From JAWLHK01 sp041690355 [NCBI: bacterium] (GTDB lineage: Bacteria; J088; JAWLBW01): a stretch of DNA of 64,000 nt. Under the pieces are notes generated by a model that did not search any database, was not told the DNA's origin, and saw only the letters and a program-made list of their open reading frames with translations. This document shows positions 47,971 to 57,914 of the stretch, one piece after another. Made by a program: the position numbers and the translations under genes. The DNA is taken from positions 151,295 through 215,294 of the forward strand of contig JAWLHK010000008.1 in the NCBI GenBank assembly GCA_041690355.1, given 5' to 3'. Numbering within the stretch: position 1 is the stretch's first letter; each line of letters opens with the position of its first letter.

Positions 47971-49075
47971 ACTTTGTCCGCTGATTCGCACGGGCGTTAA
48001 GCTCGAGAAGCTCCCCCTGTCGCCGCAGGAGGGGTTCGTGCTCTCGCGCGTGAACGGCGTCACCAAGGTGCGCGACATCGTCGCCGCCACCGGGCTGCCC
48101 GAGGCCATGGTGCAGGCGGCGCTCGAAAAGCTCGAGTCGCTCCAGGCGATCGAATGGCAGAAGATCGAGGTGGCAACGCCGCGTCCGCGCAGCGCCGCAC
48201 GGCCGACGTCCAACACCGAGAGCTCTGCGGCCGCCGACACCGAGTTCGTGCTCCGGCGCGTCGAACTCATTTACAAGACGCTCGAGAAGCAGGACTTCTA
48301 CAAGCTGCTCGGCGTCTCGCGCATGGCCAACCCCGATCAGATCAAAGAAGCCTATGCCGGCCTGAGCCGCGAGCTGCACCCCGATCGGTTCTTCAAGGTG
48401 AACCTCGGTTCGCGCAAGCCCATGCTCGACACGGTCTTCGCGCGCATCTCCGAAGCCTACGACGTGCTGCGTGATCCCGACCGGCGCATCGCCTACGATC
48501 GTTCGATGCTGCCGCAGGGCCCCGGGATGGTGAAGCCCGAACCCAAGGCCAAGCTGACCGCTGACCCGTCGCGCATCGAGCAGCTCGGCGACCAGGACTT
48601 CCGCATCGGCAACTACGCCAGCGCGCTGCGCTCCTACAAGCTGGCCGTCTCGATGGCGCCGGGCGATCGCGGTATCGCCGACAAGATGACCTTGACCGAA
48701 GACGTACAGTCGCTGGTCAACAATCTCGAGAAGGTCGTGCCCGATCCCGCCGCGGCGCGCGCGCTCGGCGACAAGGTCATCCCGCCGCTGCTCGCCAAGA
48801 TCCGCTCGCGCGCCCCCGTGCTGCCTGACGATGAGCATCTTCTTTCGCTCTGCGTGCAGTTCTCGGTCGAGCACGCGAACGATCTGACCGTGGCGAAGGA
48901 GCTCGGCGAACGGCTGTACAAGCTGCACCGCCGCGCCCCCTATGCGTTCTATCTGGGACAGATCGCCGAGGCCATGAAGAACCGCAGCGAGGCGCTCAGC
49001 TACTACGAGCGCGCCGTGTCGATCGACGCCAATTACCTGCCGGCCAAAGAGGCCGTGCGCCGGATCAAGAAATAG
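47954..49075 (+). CDS. J-domain protein with TPR-like C-terminus
   Basis: Product of 373 residues. Residues 1-75 form a helical domain ([19 protein letters not shown]) seen in Deltaproteobacterial multi-domain proteins. Residues about 114-185 are a J domain with HPD at 142-144, and the rest has TPR-like helix pairs ([18 protein letters not shown] and [20 protein letters not shown]). It should recruit and stimulate an Hsp70. It overlaps argF by 17 bp and precedes argG by 26 bp, so it is embedded in the arginine operon. Confidence 0.85.
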   Translation: MAYDPELCPLIRTGVKLEKLPLSPQEGFVLSRVNGVTKVRDIVAATGLPEAMVQAALEKLESLQAIEWQKIEVATPRPRSAARPTSNTESSAAADTEFVLRRVELIYKTLEKQDFYKLLGVSRMANPDQIKEAYAGLSRELHPDRFFKVNLGSRKPMLDTVFARISEAYDVLRDPDRRIAYDRSMLPQGPGMVKPEPKAKLTADPSRIEQLGDQDFRIGNYASALRSYKLAVSMAPGDRGIADKMTLTEDVQSLVNNLEKVVPDPAAARALGDKVIPPLLAKIRSRAPVLPDDEHLLSLCVQFSVEHANDLTVAKELGERLYKLHRRAPYAFYLGQIAEAMKNRSEALSYYERAVSIDANYLPAKEAVRRIKK

Positions 49076-49101
49076 TCTTTTCCCTTCAAGGAGTGTTTTC
49101 C

Positions 49102-50307
49102 GTGTCATCCGTCAAGAAAGTCGTGCTCGCGTATTCGGGGGGTCTCGACACCTCGGTCATCATGAAGTGGCTCATCGAAACGTACGATTGCGAGGTCGTC
49201 GCCTTCTCGGCCGACCTGGGGCAGGGCGAAGAGCTGGAGCCGGTGCGCGAAAAGGCCCGCAAGACGGGCGCGAGCAGCGTCTACATCGAAGACGTGCGCG
49301 AGGAGTTCGTCAGCGAATACGTGTTTCCCATGCTGCGCGCCAATGCCGTCTACGAAGGGCACTACCTGCTCGGCACGAGCATCGCGCGTCCGCTGATCGC
49401 CAAGAAGCAGATCGAGATCGCCCGCAAGGAAGGGGCCGACGCCGTCAGCCACGGTGCGACGGGCAAGGGCAACGATCAGGTGCGCTTCGAGCTCACCTAC
49501 TTCGCCATGGAGCCGAACATCCGCATCATCTCCCCCTGGCGCGAGTGGACCTTCAAGGGGCGTGAGGATCTGATCGCCTATGCGAAGAAGAACGACATTC
49601 CCGTGCCGGTCACGAAGGCCAAGCCCTACTCGACCGACCGCAACCTGCTGCACATCAGCTTTGAAGGGGGCATCCTCGAAGACCCCTGGTCTGAGCCGCC
49701 AGCCGACATGTTCGTGCTGAGCCGCAACCCGGAACAGGCGCCCGACAAGCCGCGCTATGTGGAAGTGACGTACGAGCAAGGCAATCCGGTCGCCATCGAC
49801 GGCGAGCGCCTCTCGCCGGCCGCCCTGCTGCAGAAGCTCAACGACATCGCCGGCGAGCATGGCGTGGGCCGCGTCGACCTGGTCGAGAACCGCTTCGTCG
49901 GCATGAAGAGCCGCGGCGTCTATGAGACGCCGGGCGGCACGGTCCTGCACTACGCCCACCGCGCCGTCGAGAGCCTGACGCTCGATCGCGAGGTGCTTCA
50001 CCTGCGCGACAGCCTGATTCCGCAGTATGCCCGCCTCGTCTACAACGGCTTCTGGTTCGCCCCCGAGCGCACGCTGCTGCAGAAGCTCATCGACGAGTCG
50101 CAGGCCACCGTGACGGGCGTGGCCCGCCTGAAGCTCTACAAGGGATCGGTCACGGTGGTCGGACGCAAGGCCGAGAAGAGCCTGTTCCACTCCGGCTTCG
50201 CGACCTTCGAAGCCGACGACGTCTACAATCAGAAGGATGCCGAAGGCTTCATCCGCCTGCAGGCGCTCCGGCTGCGCATCCGCAAGATGGTCGGGTTGCC
50301 TGAATGA
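49102..50307 (+). CDS. argG: Argininosuccinate synthase
   Basis: Product of 401 residues. [13 protein letters not shown] is the PP-loop; [34 protein letters not shown] and EYGVGR-like segments are conserved. It joins citrulline and aspartate using ATP. The start is GTG 49102, because AAGGAG lies 8 nt upstream; the GTG at 49093 overlaps that site. It overlaps moxR by 4 bp. argH is not in the window. Confidence 0.97.
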   Translation: MSSVKKVVLAYSGGLDTSVIMKWLIETYDCEVVAFSADLGQGEELEPVREKARKTGASSVYIEDVREEFVSEYVFPMLRANAVYEGHYLLGTSIARPLIAKKQIEIARKEGADAVSHGATGKGNDQVRFELTYFAMEPNIRIISPWREWTFKGREDLIAYAKKNDIPVPVTKAKPYSTDRNLLHISFEGGILEDPWSEPPADMFVLSRNPEQAPDKPRYVEVTYEQGNPVAIDGERLSPAALLQKLNDIAGEHGVGRVDLVENRFVGMKSRGVYETPGGTVLHYAHRAVESLTLDREVLHLRDSLIPQYARLVYNGFWFAPERTLLQKLIDESQATVTGVARLKLYKGSVTVVGRKAEKSLFHSGFATFEADDVYNQKDAEGFIRLQALRLRIRKMVGLPE

Positions 50308-51224
50308 GCGCCGACGCGAGCCTCGACGTCCTGCGCCGGCACCTGTCGGCGGCCCTCCGGGGCCGCCCGCAGGCGGTCGAGCGCGCCATGATCGGTCTGC
50401 TGACGGGTGGGCACCTTCTCATCGAAGACGTGCCCGGGGTCGGCAAGACGACGCTGGCGCGCGCCATGGCGCAGGCGTTCGCGCTCTCGTTCCGCCGCAT
50501 CCAGTTCACGTCCGATCTGCTGCCCGCCGACATCCTCGGCGTGTCGGTGCTCGACACGGCGACGAACCGGTTCACGTTCAAGCAGGGGCCGGTGTTCACG
50601 AACGTCCTGCTCGCCGACGAGCTCAACCGCGCGACCCCGCGCACGCAGAGCGCGCTGCTCGAAGCGATGAGCGAGGGGCAGGTGAGCGTCGACGACGAGA
50701 CACATGGGCTGCCGCAGCCGTTTCTCGTCGTGGCCACGCAGAATCCGGTCGAGCACCACGGCACCTTTCCGCTCCCCGAGAGCCAGCTCGATCGTTTTCT
50801 CCTGCGCATGGAGATCGGCTATCCCGACGCGGGCGACGAACGGTCGCTGCTGCTCGGCGAGCATCTCGAGGGCAGGGTCGAAGGGGGGCTTGCGCGGGAG
50901 GAGCTGCTGCGCCTGCAGCAGGCGACGGCGGCCGTGCACATCGATCCCTCGGTCGCCGAGTACATGCTTGCGCTCGTGCGCGCCACCCGCGACGATCCGG
51001 CCATCGAGCTGGGGGTGAGCACGCGCGGCGCGCTGGCGCTCAAGCGCGCGGCCCAGGGCGTCGCGATGTTGAAGGGGCGCGACTACGTCGTTCCCGACGA
51101 CGTGCAGGCGGCGGCCGAGCCGGTGCTGGCGCACCGCCTCATGCTGCGCCGCGCCGAGGGTTCGGCCCGCGAAAAAAGCCTCGTCGTGCGGCAGCTGGTG
51201 GAGCGGATCGAGGCGCCGCTGTAG
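50304..51224 (+). CDS. MoxR-family AAA+ ATPase
   Basis: Product of 306 residues. [16 protein letters not shown] is Walker [23 protein letters not shown] is Walker B with the MoxR signature, and [22 protein letters not shown] gives sensor 1. MoxR proteins act as chaperones for metalloproteins, usually with DUF58 and VWA proteins; none is encoded next to it here, so the partner genes are displaced. Its end is fused to a G-rich repeat that includes the stop codon. Confidence 0.93.
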   Translation: MSADASLDVLRRHLSAALRGRPQAVERAMIGLLTGGHLLIEDVPGVGKTTLARAMAQAFALSFRRIQFTSDLLPADILGVSVLDTATNRFTFKQGPVFTNVLLADELNRATPRTQSALLEAMSEGQVSVDDETHGLPQPFLVVATQNPVEHHGTFPLPESQLDRFLLRMEIGYPDAGDERSLLLGEHLEGRVEGGLAREELLRLQQATAAVHIDPSVAEYMLALVRATRDDPAIELGVSTRGALALKRAAQGVAMLKGRDYVVPDDVQAAAEPVLAHRLMLRRAEGSAREKSLVVRQLVERIEAPL

Positions 51225-51310
51225 GCGATCGCATTGCCCCCCGGGGCGCGGGTGCGCCTTGCGTCGCAGGCCGGAGGGGGGGAGTGGGGGAGTGGGGGTG
51301 AAGCAAGGGC
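51220..51310 (+). repeat. G-rich post-stop repeat, copy 2
   Basis: CTGTAGGCGATCGC (last codon and stop of moxR plus 8 bases) begins a block matching 21665-21765; it ends in G5-G7 runs and GAAGCAAGGGC. Beyond it, up to 51371, nothing else is recognised. Confidence 0.8.
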
Positions 51311-51371
51311 GACCGACCTTGGTCCCCACGGGCGAGGACCCCGTTCGGCCCGCGCGGACCGGGCGTGCCGG

Positions 51372-52208
51372 TTACTCGCGCAGGGCGAGCACGGCGCGGT
51401 AGGCGGTGCGGCGGGGGACGCCGGCGCGAAAGGCGAGAAAGTCGCTGAGGTCTTTGCCGTCGAGCCCGGTGGCGTCCCGCAGCCGTCGCGCTTCGGCCAC
51501 CAGATCGCCGATTTCGCCGGCTGCGTCTTCGTCGGCGGCCGGGTGTACGACCAGCGTCATCTCGCCGCGCACGGCGTCGCCACCGGTCAGCTGTTCGGCG
51601 ACGGCGGCGGCGGGCCCCGCGAGCACGCTCTCGTGCATCTTGGTCAGCTCGCGGCAGAGCACGACGCGGCGTCCGGGGAGGATTTCGGCGAGCAGGCCCA
51701 GCACGGCCAGCACGTCGTGCGGGGGGACGAGAAGGACGTGCGCGCCCGGCTCGCCCTGCCAGCCGGCCAGGAGCTCACGGCGCAATCCGGCCTTGTCGGG
51801 GGGATAGCCGTGAAAGATAATGGGTAGTTCGGCCACGCCCGAGACCGACACGGCGGCGGCCAGGGCCGAGGGGCCGGGGACGGGGACGACGGCGATGCCG
51901 GCGTCGAGCGCGGCGCTCACGAGCGGAGCGCCCGGGTCGGCGATTCCGGGCGTGCCGGCGTCGGAGATGAGGGCGATGCGGCTGCCGGCCTGCAGGTCTG
52001 CGAGGATGCGATCGGTTTCACGCCGCTCGCGGTGCTTCTCGTAGACGCGCAGTCTGGGGTGCAGATCGAAGGCGGCGAAGAGACGGGCGCTGACGCGCGT
52101 GTCTTCGACGAGCACGTAGTCGGCGCCGGCGAGCGTTTCGCGGGCGCGGGGCGACAGGTCACCCAGATTGCCGATCGGGGTGGCGACGACGAAGAGGGTG
52201 CCCGACAT
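51372..52208 (-). CDS. rsmI: 16S rRNA (cytidine-2'-O)-methyltransferase RsmI
   Basis: Product of 278 residues. FVVATPIGNLGDLSPRA, LVEDTRVSARLFAAF, LISDAGTPGIADPG and VPVPGPSALAAAVSVSG define the tetrapyrrole-methylase-fold RsmI. It 2'-O-methylates C1402 of 16S rRNA. The start ATG 52208 shares one base with the stop of the small gene upstream (TAATG). Confidence 0.95.
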   Translation of the reverse strand: MSGTLFVVATPIGNLGDLSPRARETLAGADYVLVEDTRVSARLFAAFDLHPRLRVYEKHRERRETDRILADLQAGSRIALISDAGTPGIADPGAPLVSAALDAGIAVVPVPGPSALAAAVSVSGVAELPIIFHGYPPDKAGLRRELLAGWQGEPGAHVLLVPPHDVLAVLGLLAEILPGRRVVLCRELTKMHESVLAGPAAAVAEQLTGGDAVRGEMTLVVHPAADEDAAGEIGDLVAEARRLRDATGLDGKDLSDFLAFRAGVPRRTAYRAVLALRE

Positions 52209-52456
52209 TACTTGACCGGGTGAACGGCCAGAACGTGAGCGCGATGCAGGCAGAGAAACGCAAGATTGCCCGGCGACCCGTCGCGGGTCCACACGACTTC
52301 GGTCAGCGCGAAGAACGGGCGCTGATCGGACTGGTGGTTGAGCATGTCGAGCATGCGCGCGTGGCGCGGGACGTGCAGATTTCCCTCGACGGTGCTGCCG
52401 TCGGCGAGAAAGACGCGTACGCGTTCGGTGGTTTCCTGGGGGGAACGGGGCTGCAT
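52208..52456 (-). CDS. Small conserved-looking protein coupled to rsmI
   Basis: Product of 82 residues from ATG 52456. RVRVFLADGSTVEGNLHVP and FFALTEVVW followed by LAFLCLHRAHVLAVHP read as a small all-beta protein, perhaps Sm- or PilZ-like in shape, but I do not recognise the family. Its stop overlaps the rsmI start by one base, which indicates coupled translation and a possible link with ribosome modification. Confidence 0.6.
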   Translation of the reverse strand: MQPRSPQETTERVRVFLADGSTVEGNLHVPRHARMLDMLNHQSDQRPFFALTEVVWTRDGSPGNLAFLCLHRAHVLAVHPVK

Positions 52457-52533
52457 GGCAAACAATGTAGCACAGGGCTCGGCCGCGACCAAGCGGTCTG
52501 CCGGGCGCCGAGCGGGGAAAGGGTGGCCCGACC

Positions 52534-53553
52534 ATGGCGCTGCTGACCCGCATTCTTCTCGATCAGGGGGTCATCGATCACGCCGGGATCGAAGAAGCGA
52601 TCAAGGCGCAGGTGCTGCACGGGGGGCGCATCGGGACGAACCTCTATGAGCTCGGCCTGGTGACCGAGAAGCAGCTCTGCGCGGCGCTCGAGAAATGCTA
52701 CGGATTTCCCTCGGTGATCCTGGCCCCCGAGGCGGTGGATCGGGAGGCGATGCAGAGCATTCCCGAGAAGTACGTGCTGCGGCACAAGGCGGTCCCCTTT
52801 GCCCGCCGCGGGCGCGCCCTGTCGATCGCCATGGTCGATCCGGGGCGCAAGTCGGCGCTCGCCGACATCAGCTACTCCACCGGGTGGATCCTCAAGCCGC
52901 ACGTTCTTCCCGAACACCGCATGGACCGCCTTCTCGAGCAGCTGTTCCAGGTGCCCATCCCCTGGCGCTACACCGAGAGCTGGGACGAAGAGGTCGCCCC
53001 CGAAGACGTGCAGGCCGAGCTGCGCAAGCCGATCGAGAAACTCGATGCCGCGGCGGGGCGGGCCCGTCTCGAAGCCGCCGTCCGGGGGCGCGATATTCCC
53101 AACGCCGTGCTCGGCTACGCGCGCAACCTCTTCACCCGCGCCGCCCTGTTCGTCGTGGGCAACGAGGTGAGCCACGCGCTGGCCGGCTTCGCGCCCGACC
53201 AGCCGGCCGATTTCGTCGAGGGGTTTTCCATTCCCCGTACGGCTGCTTCGGTGATCAACGACGTCCTCACGCGCGGCTCGCCGCACCGCGGGCCCCTGGG
53301 TACCCCCTGGTCTACGCCGCGGGAAGCCGATCAGGGACTCATCGAACGGCTGGGGGGCGGGGTTCCCCGCAGCGCCTTCGTGGCCCCCATCGTCCTGCGC
53401 GGCCGCACCGTGAACATTCTGTACGGCGATGCCGGCCCCGGCCGCAGCATCCCCGGCGATCTGAGCGAACTGATGGTTTACCTGGGACAGGTGCCGGGCG
53501 CATACGAGCGGCTCGTGCGCAACCGGCTCCAGGCCAGTCTGAAAGAGGTTTGA
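52534..53553 (+). CDS. GspE N-terminal (MshEN) domain protein without ATPase
   Basis: Product of 339 residues. Residues 1-150 have the MshEN fold of type II secretion/type IV pilus ATPases: ALLTRILLDQGVIDHAGIEEAI, GTNLYELGLVTEKQLCAALE and IPEKYVLRHKAVPFARRGRALSIAMVDP-like segments. MshEN domains can bind c-di-GMP. The C-terminal half resembles a degenerate GAF-type sensor (RSAFVAPIVLRGRTVNILYGD). There is no Walker motif, so it is not a secretion ATPase but probably a regulator. Such stand-alone forms are frequent in Myxococcota and relatives. Confidence 0.75.
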   Translation: MALLTRILLDQGVIDHAGIEEAIKAQVLHGGRIGTNLYELGLVTEKQLCAALEKCYGFPSVILAPEAVDREAMQSIPEKYVLRHKAVPFARRGRALSIAMVDPGRKSALADISYSTGWILKPHVLPEHRMDRLLEQLFQVPIPWRYTESWDEEVAPEDVQAELRKPIEKLDAAAGRARLEAAVRGRDIPNAVLGYARNLFTRAALFVVGNEVSHALAGFAPDQPADFVEGFSIPRTAASVINDVLTRGSPHRGPLGTPWSTPREADQGLIERLGGGVPRSAFVAPIVLRGRTVNILYGDAGPGRSIPGDLSELMVYLGQVPGAYERLVRNRLQASLKEV

Positions 53554-53556
53554 CCC

Positions 53557-55665
53557 ATGTCCGAACGTATCGATCTGCAATCGGCCGCGTGGCAGCTGGC
53601 CGGATTTCTTCCGCGCGAAGCCTCTGCGGCCGCCGACGGCGAACACGCCGATCGCTGGTTCGACATCACGTTTCCCGCCACGGTGCGCCACGCCCATCGG
53701 GCCGCGGGCCGCGCGCTGCCCGACGATTGGGCGCAGCGCGAATGGTGGTACCGCTGCCGATTTCCCCGCCCGGGCGGCAAGGATCGCGTCGTGCGCCTGC
53801 AGCTGGTGGGCGTGGACTATCACGAGATCACGTGGCTGAACGGCGATCGCCTGGGTGAGGACAAAGGGGCCTTCGGGCCGGCCGACTACGACATCAGCAA
53901 CTCGCTGGCCGACGACAACGAGCTGATCATCCGCGTGCAGCCGGCCGTGAACGCGCAGGAGCGCATGCTGACGCCGAACCGATCACCGCTGCGCTGGGAG
54001 AACCCCGGCGAGCCGCGCTTCGACGACGTGGGCGTATGGGACGCCGTGCGCATCTTCGTGAGCGGGCCCGCGTACTTCGACGGCTGGCTCGTGCGCGGCG
54101 AACTCGACGGCGAGCGGGGCGACGTGAGCGTGCGCCTCGAGGTGAACAATACACAGAAGACGACGCAGGCCGAAATCCGGATCAGCGTGCTCGACGGCGG
54201 GCGCGAAGTCGCCCGCGAAGAGTTCAGCGCCGAGCTGGCCACGGGCGAGAACACGCTCGATCGTTCGGTGTACGTGGACGCGGTGAAGCCCTGGTTTCCG
54301 CACACGCATGGCGAGCCGCACCGCTACACCCTGCGCGCGGAATTGCGCCTCGGCGGGGGCGTGGTCGACAGCCTCGAGCAGGTCTTCGGCGTGCGCACGA
54401 TCCGCGTGCAGCGTGCGGGCGACGCGGCGAAGCTCTGGCGCACGACGGTCAACGATCGCGAAGTCTTTCTCCAGGGGATCAACTGGGCGGGGATGCCCCT
54501 GCCGCCGGGGCTCACCTATGACGACATGGTCGGCCGCCTGAAGGACGGCGGCGTGAACGCCGTGCGCGTCTGGGGCGGCCGTCACCCGGACGCCTTTTAT
54601 GAAGCGTGCGATCGGCTGGGCATCCTGGTGCTCCAGGAGTTTCCCTACGCGCTGCTCGACGGGCGGACCTATCCGCGCGCGACCCCCGATTTTCCCGCGG
54701 CGCGTGAAATTCCCGTCATCGCGCGCGGCGATAATGCCAACCTCGTGCGGCACATCCGCAATCATCCCTGCATCTTTCTCTGGGTCGGCGGCACGCGGGT
54801 GCACAACCGCGACAACGCGCACGTGATGCGGCTCGTCGAAGACGCCCTGCGCACGCAGGACGGCACGCGGCCGTACATTCCGGTTTTTCCCACGGAGGGG
54901 GTCCGGCTCGACACCGAGATCCGGGTCTCGACCCGCTCACCCGAGCACTTCGAAGACGCGCCGCGGCTCCTGATCGCCGCCGGGCTTCCGGCGTGGGACG
55001 GAGAAGCGCCGCCGGCCGATTTGCCGAAGCGGTGGAAGAAGTACGGCGGCGACGCGGCACAGGCGCGCGCGATCGCCTGGGCCGCCGGCGCGCAGCGCAC
55101 CGAGGAGACGGCCGGGGGCTTCGTCGGCGAAGTCATCGACTGGCACCCCGACGGCGGCTACGGCCTGCACACGTTTCGCGGCGAGCCGCGCACGGCCTGG
55201 TCGACCCTGGCGGGGCTGTATGCGCCGCAGGCCGCGGGGCTGCGCTTCGCGTGGAAGCGCCACACGGCCGGCAGCCTCGACTGTGAGGTCTGGGCGGCGG
55301 GCGAAGGAAACGAAGCGAAGGTGCGCGTGAAGGTGACCGGGGCCGACGGTGCGAGCGACGGCGTGGAGACGACGGTTCCCCTTCGGCAGGGGTTGGGTGA
55401 AGCGGACTTCCAGATCCCCCTTCGCGGAACGCCGCCGCTGACGGCCTGGGTGTCGGTGGATGGCGGCCGCGAAGTTCCCTATCCGCTCGATGCGGCGAAG
55501 CCGCCCTCATCGGCCTCGGTCGCCGAACTGCATGCGCTGCGCTCGCAGCTCGCGGTGCAGGCGGCGACGTATCGTCCGCTGCGCGACATCGGCATCTACG
55601 GTCTGCTGCCGGTGGAGCTGCTGCTGCAGGGACTTTTTGCACTGCGGTTGGCGATCGGAGTTTGA
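53557..55665 (+). CDS. Glycoside hydrolase family 2-like protein with altered active site
   Basis: Product of 702 residues. The N-terminal jellyroll (WWYRCRFPRP and YHEITWLNGDRLGEDKGAFG), Ig-like domains and TIM barrel (INWAGMPLPPGLTYDDMVGR, GVNAVRVWGGRHPDAFYEAC) match beta-mannosidase-type GH2. Where the family has NE as acid/base in the motif NHPSIALWCGGNE, this protein has NHPCIFLWVGGTR (residues 401-414), so the acid/base Glu is replaced by Arg414. No clear nucleophile segment follows. There is no signal peptide. It is probably a binding or regulatory pseudoenzyme, or an enzyme with a changed mechanism. Confidence 0.8.
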   Translation: MSERIDLQSAAWQLAGFLPREASAAADGEHADRWFDITFPATVRHAHRAAGRALPDDWAQREWWYRCRFPRPGGKDRVVRLQLVGVDYHEITWLNGDRLGEDKGAFGPADYDISNSLADDNELIIRVQPAVNAQERMLTPNRSPLRWENPGEPRFDDVGVWDAVRIFVSGPAYFDGWLVRGELDGERGDVSVRLEVNNTQKTTQAEIRISVLDGGREVAREEFSAELATGENTLDRSVYVDAVKPWFPHTHGEPHRYTLRAELRLGGGVVDSLEQVFGVRTIRVQRAGDAAKLWRTTVNDREVFLQGINWAGMPLPPGLTYDDMVGRLKDGGVNAVRVWGGRHPDAFYEACDRLGILVLQEFPYALLDGRTYPRATPDFPAAREIPVIARGDNANLVRHIRNHPCIFLWVGGTRVHNRDNAHVMRLVEDALRTQDGTRPYIPVFPTEGVRLDTEIRVSTRSPEHFEDAPRLLIAAGLPAWDGEAPPADLPKRWKKYGGDAAQARAIAWAAGAQRTEETAGGFVGEVIDWHPDGGYGLHTFRGEPRTAWSTLAGLYAPQAAGLRFAWKRHTAGSLDCEVWAAGEGNEAKVRVKVTGADGASDGVETTVPLRQGLGEADFQIPLRGTPPLTAWVSVDGGREVPYPLDAAKPPSSASVAELHALRSQLAVQAATYRPLRDIGIYGLLPVELLLQGLFALRLAIGV

Positions 55666-55689
55666 GGTGCGCGGAGGGTCGCTTCCCGA

Positions 55690-55731
55690 GGAGTGGGGGA
55701 GGGGGAGAGGGGGGGAGAAACAAGGGCGAAG
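55690..55731 (+). repeat. G-rich post-stop repeat, copy 3
   Basis: G5-G7 runs followed by GAGAAACAAGGGCGAAGCAAGG, 25 bp after the GH2 stop. It lacks the CTGTAGGCGATCGC head of copies 1 and 2. Downstream, 55863-55896 is an inverted copy of the 45-bp repeat at 7473. Confidence 0.75.
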
Positions 55732-55894
55732 CAAGGACGCGGATTCCCCCAGTACCCTACGTACCGTGAAAATCGGGGTGGAAATGGAACGGGCGGTACC
55801 CTTACGGGTCCGCCCGTTTGCATGCGAACGTCGTCTAATCACGACGCACTTGTTTCCACCGGCGCATTGCCCCCCGTAGCGAAGCGGATGGGGG

Positions 55895-55929
55895 CCCAGC
55901 GTCCAGCGCCCAGCCCCCAGCGCCCGGCC
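55895..55929. repeat. 7-bp tandem array, unit CCCAGCG
   Basis: Five heptamers (two exact CCCAGCG, the rest one or two changes) ending directly at the transaldolase stop codon. It is the same unit as at 21917-21944, which also lies next to a stop codon. Confidence 0.8.
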
Positions 55930-56574
55930 TTACTTGGGGACGCTCTCCCAGTCCTTGAGGAACTTTTCGAGGCCGATGTCGGTGAGCGGGTGCTTCACGA
56001 GCTGCTCGATGACCGAGAGGGGCATCGTGGCGACGTGGGCGCCGAGCATGGCCGCCTCGAGAATGTGCACCGGGTTGCGCACGCTGGCCACCAGCACCTG
56101 CGTCTCGAAGTCGTAGTTCTCGTAGATCTGCACGATCTGCTCGATCAGTTCCATGCCGATCTGCGAGATGTCGTCGAGGCGGCCGACGAACGGCGAGATG
56201 TAGGTCGCGCCGGCCTTGGCCGCGAGCAGCGCCTGGTTGGCCGAGAAGCAGAGGGTGACGTTGGTCTTGATCCCCTCCTTCGTGCAGGTCTTGACCGCCT
56301 TGAGCCCTTCTTTGATGAGCGGAATCTTCACGACGATGTTCTTGTGGAACTTCGCGAGCTCGTGGGCTTCCTTCATGATCTCGTCATGCGTCGTGCCGAC
56401 CACTTCGGCCGAAATCGGGCCGTTCACCTCTGCACAGATTTCTGCGAGCACGTCGAGAAACTTGCGCCCCGATTTCGCGATGAGCGACGGATTCGTGGTC
56501 ACGCCGTCGACAAGGCCCATCCGGTTGCCTTCGCGGATCTCGTTGATGTCGGCGCTGTCGATAAAAAACTTCAT
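55930..56574 (-). CDS. tal: Transaldolase / fructose-6-phosphate aldolase
   Basis: Product of 214 residues, the short transaldolase form. [28 protein letters not shown] and [11 protein letters not shown] (Schiff-base Lys83), [17 protein letters not shown] and [10 protein letters not shown] are diagnostic. It works in the pentose phosphate pathway. The start is ATG 56574 with AGAGG 5 nt upstream. Confidence 0.95.
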   Translation of the reverse strand: MKFFIDSADINEIREGNRMGLVDGVTTNPSLIAKSGRKFLDVLAEICAEVNGPISAEVVGTTHDEIMKEAHELAKFHKNIVVKIPLIKEGLKAVKTCTKEGIKTNVTLCFSANQALLAAKAGATYISPFVGRLDDISQIGMELIEQIVQIYENYDFETQVLVASVRNPVHILEAAMLGAHVATMPLSVIEQLVKHPLTDIGLEKFLKDWESVPK

Positions 56575-56692
56575 GGGGGCCTCTGGAATCGAAGGGAGAG
56601 TGGAAAAGGGAGATTGTACCAAGGGGCGCCGGGCATCGAAAGCGCGGCCTTGCCGGCCCTGAAACGGAACTGCGAAACCCGGCGGCGCTCGG

Positions 56693-57031
56693 CTACAGCA
56701 ACCGGGTCCCCAGGGGCACCGGGCGGTCGGGGACGCAGAGGGCGACCTCGCCGTTCTCGTTGTGAAAGCCGGTCACGAGGCACTCCGACATCAGCGGCCC
56801 GATCTGCTTGGGCGCAAAATTGACGACGGCCACGACCAGCCTCCCCACCAGATCGGCGGGCTGGTACAGAGCCGTAATCTGCGCGCTCGATTTTCGGATG
56901 CCGATCTCGGGGCCGAAATCCACCTGCAGGACATAGGCCGGCTTGCGGGCCTCGGGAAAGGGAGCCGCGCTCACGATGCGTCCCACCCGAAGGTCAACTT
57001 TCATGAAGTCATCCCACGACAGGGTCTGCAT
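56693..57031 (-). CDS. csaA: CsaA-like tRNA-binding-domain protein
   Basis: Product of 112 residues consisting of one EMAP/tRNA-bind OB fold: [39 protein letters not shown] and [21 protein letters not shown]. CsaA has chaperone and tRNA-binding activity. It stands alone between transaldolase and the mlaF-like gene. Confidence 0.92.
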   Translation of the reverse strand: MQTLSWDDFMKVDLRVGRIVSAAPFPEARKPAYVLQVDFGPEIGIRKSSAQITALYQPADLVGRLVVAVVNFAPKQIGPLMSECLVTGFHNENGEVALCVPDRPVPLGTRLL

Positions 57032-57107
57032 GTTTCTCTCCGGAGAGTGACTGCGGCACGAGCGGGAACGAGGAAAGCGGAGAATCCGAAGGACGAACCG
57101 GGCCGGC

Positions 57108-57884
57108 TCAGGCGATGGCGATGGGGCCCTCGATGCTGCGGCCGAAGAACTGCTGCAGGATCGGGTTCGGCGAGTTGAGGATAGCCTGCTTGCTGCCGAA
57201 CTCGATCAGCTCGCTCTTGTAGAGCATGCCGATGTTGTCGGCGACCTTGCGGGTCCCCTCGATGTCGTGCGAGATGACGATGAAGGTCGAACCGAGCTCG
57301 GACTTCATCTTGAGGATCAGCTCGTCAATCGCGGCGCTCATGACCGGATCGAGCCCCGAGTTGGGTTCGTCGAAGAAGACGATTTCGGGGTCGAGGGCGA
57401 TGGCGCGGGCAATGCCGACGCGCTTGCGCATCCCGCCGGAGAGCGAGGCGGGCATTTTCCACTCGATGCCCGGCAGGCCGACCTGACGCAGCTTGCGGGC
57501 CACGATCTCGGCGATCTCCTCTTCGGACTTCTTCGTGTGGCGGCGGAGGGGAAAGGCGATGTTGTCGCCGACGGTCATGGAGTCGAAGAGGGCGCCGTCC
57601 TGGAAGCACATGCCGAACTTCATGCGCACGTCGACCAGGCGCTGGCGCGGCATGGCGACGATGTCTTCGCCGTCGATGCGGATGGCGCCGTTGTCGGGCT
57701 TGAGCAGGCCGACCAGGTTCTTGATCAGCACGCTCTTGCCGGTGCCGCTGGGCCCGATGAACACAGTGGTCGTGCCCCGCTCGATCTTGCAGGTCACGTT
57801 GCGCAGCACCTGGTGGGCGCCGAACGATTTCGACAGATTCTCGATTTCGATGACGTAATCGGCCACGGCCCTCAAGGTTAGCAT
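57108..57884 (-). CDS. mlaF: ABC transporter ATP-binding protein, MlaF type
   Basis: Product of 258 residues. Walker A GPSGTGKSV, signature LSGGMRKRVGIARAIA, Walker B IVFFDEPNSGLDPV and His-loop VISHDIEGTRKVAD are the Mla/MCE variant. It would power phospholipid movement between the membranes with an MlaE permease and MCE protein, whose genes are not in the window. The start may instead be GTG 57866, preceded by GAGG. Confidence 0.85.
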   Translation of the reverse strand: MLTLRAVADYVIEIENLSKSFGAHQVLRNVTCKIERGTTTVFIGPSGTGKSVLIKNLVGLLKPDNGAIRIDGEDIVAMPRQRLVDVRMKFGMCFQDGALFDSMTVGDNIAFPLRRHTKKSEEEIAEIVARKLRQVGLPGIEWKMPASLSGGMRKRVGIARAIALDPEIVFFDEPNSGLDPVMSAAIDELILKMKSELGSTFIVISHDIEGTRKVADNIGMLYKSELIEFGSKQAILNSPNPILQQFFGRSIEGPIAIA

Positions 57885-57914
57885 AGCGGCCGGCTTTTCG
57901 CTATCCGCACTGCG

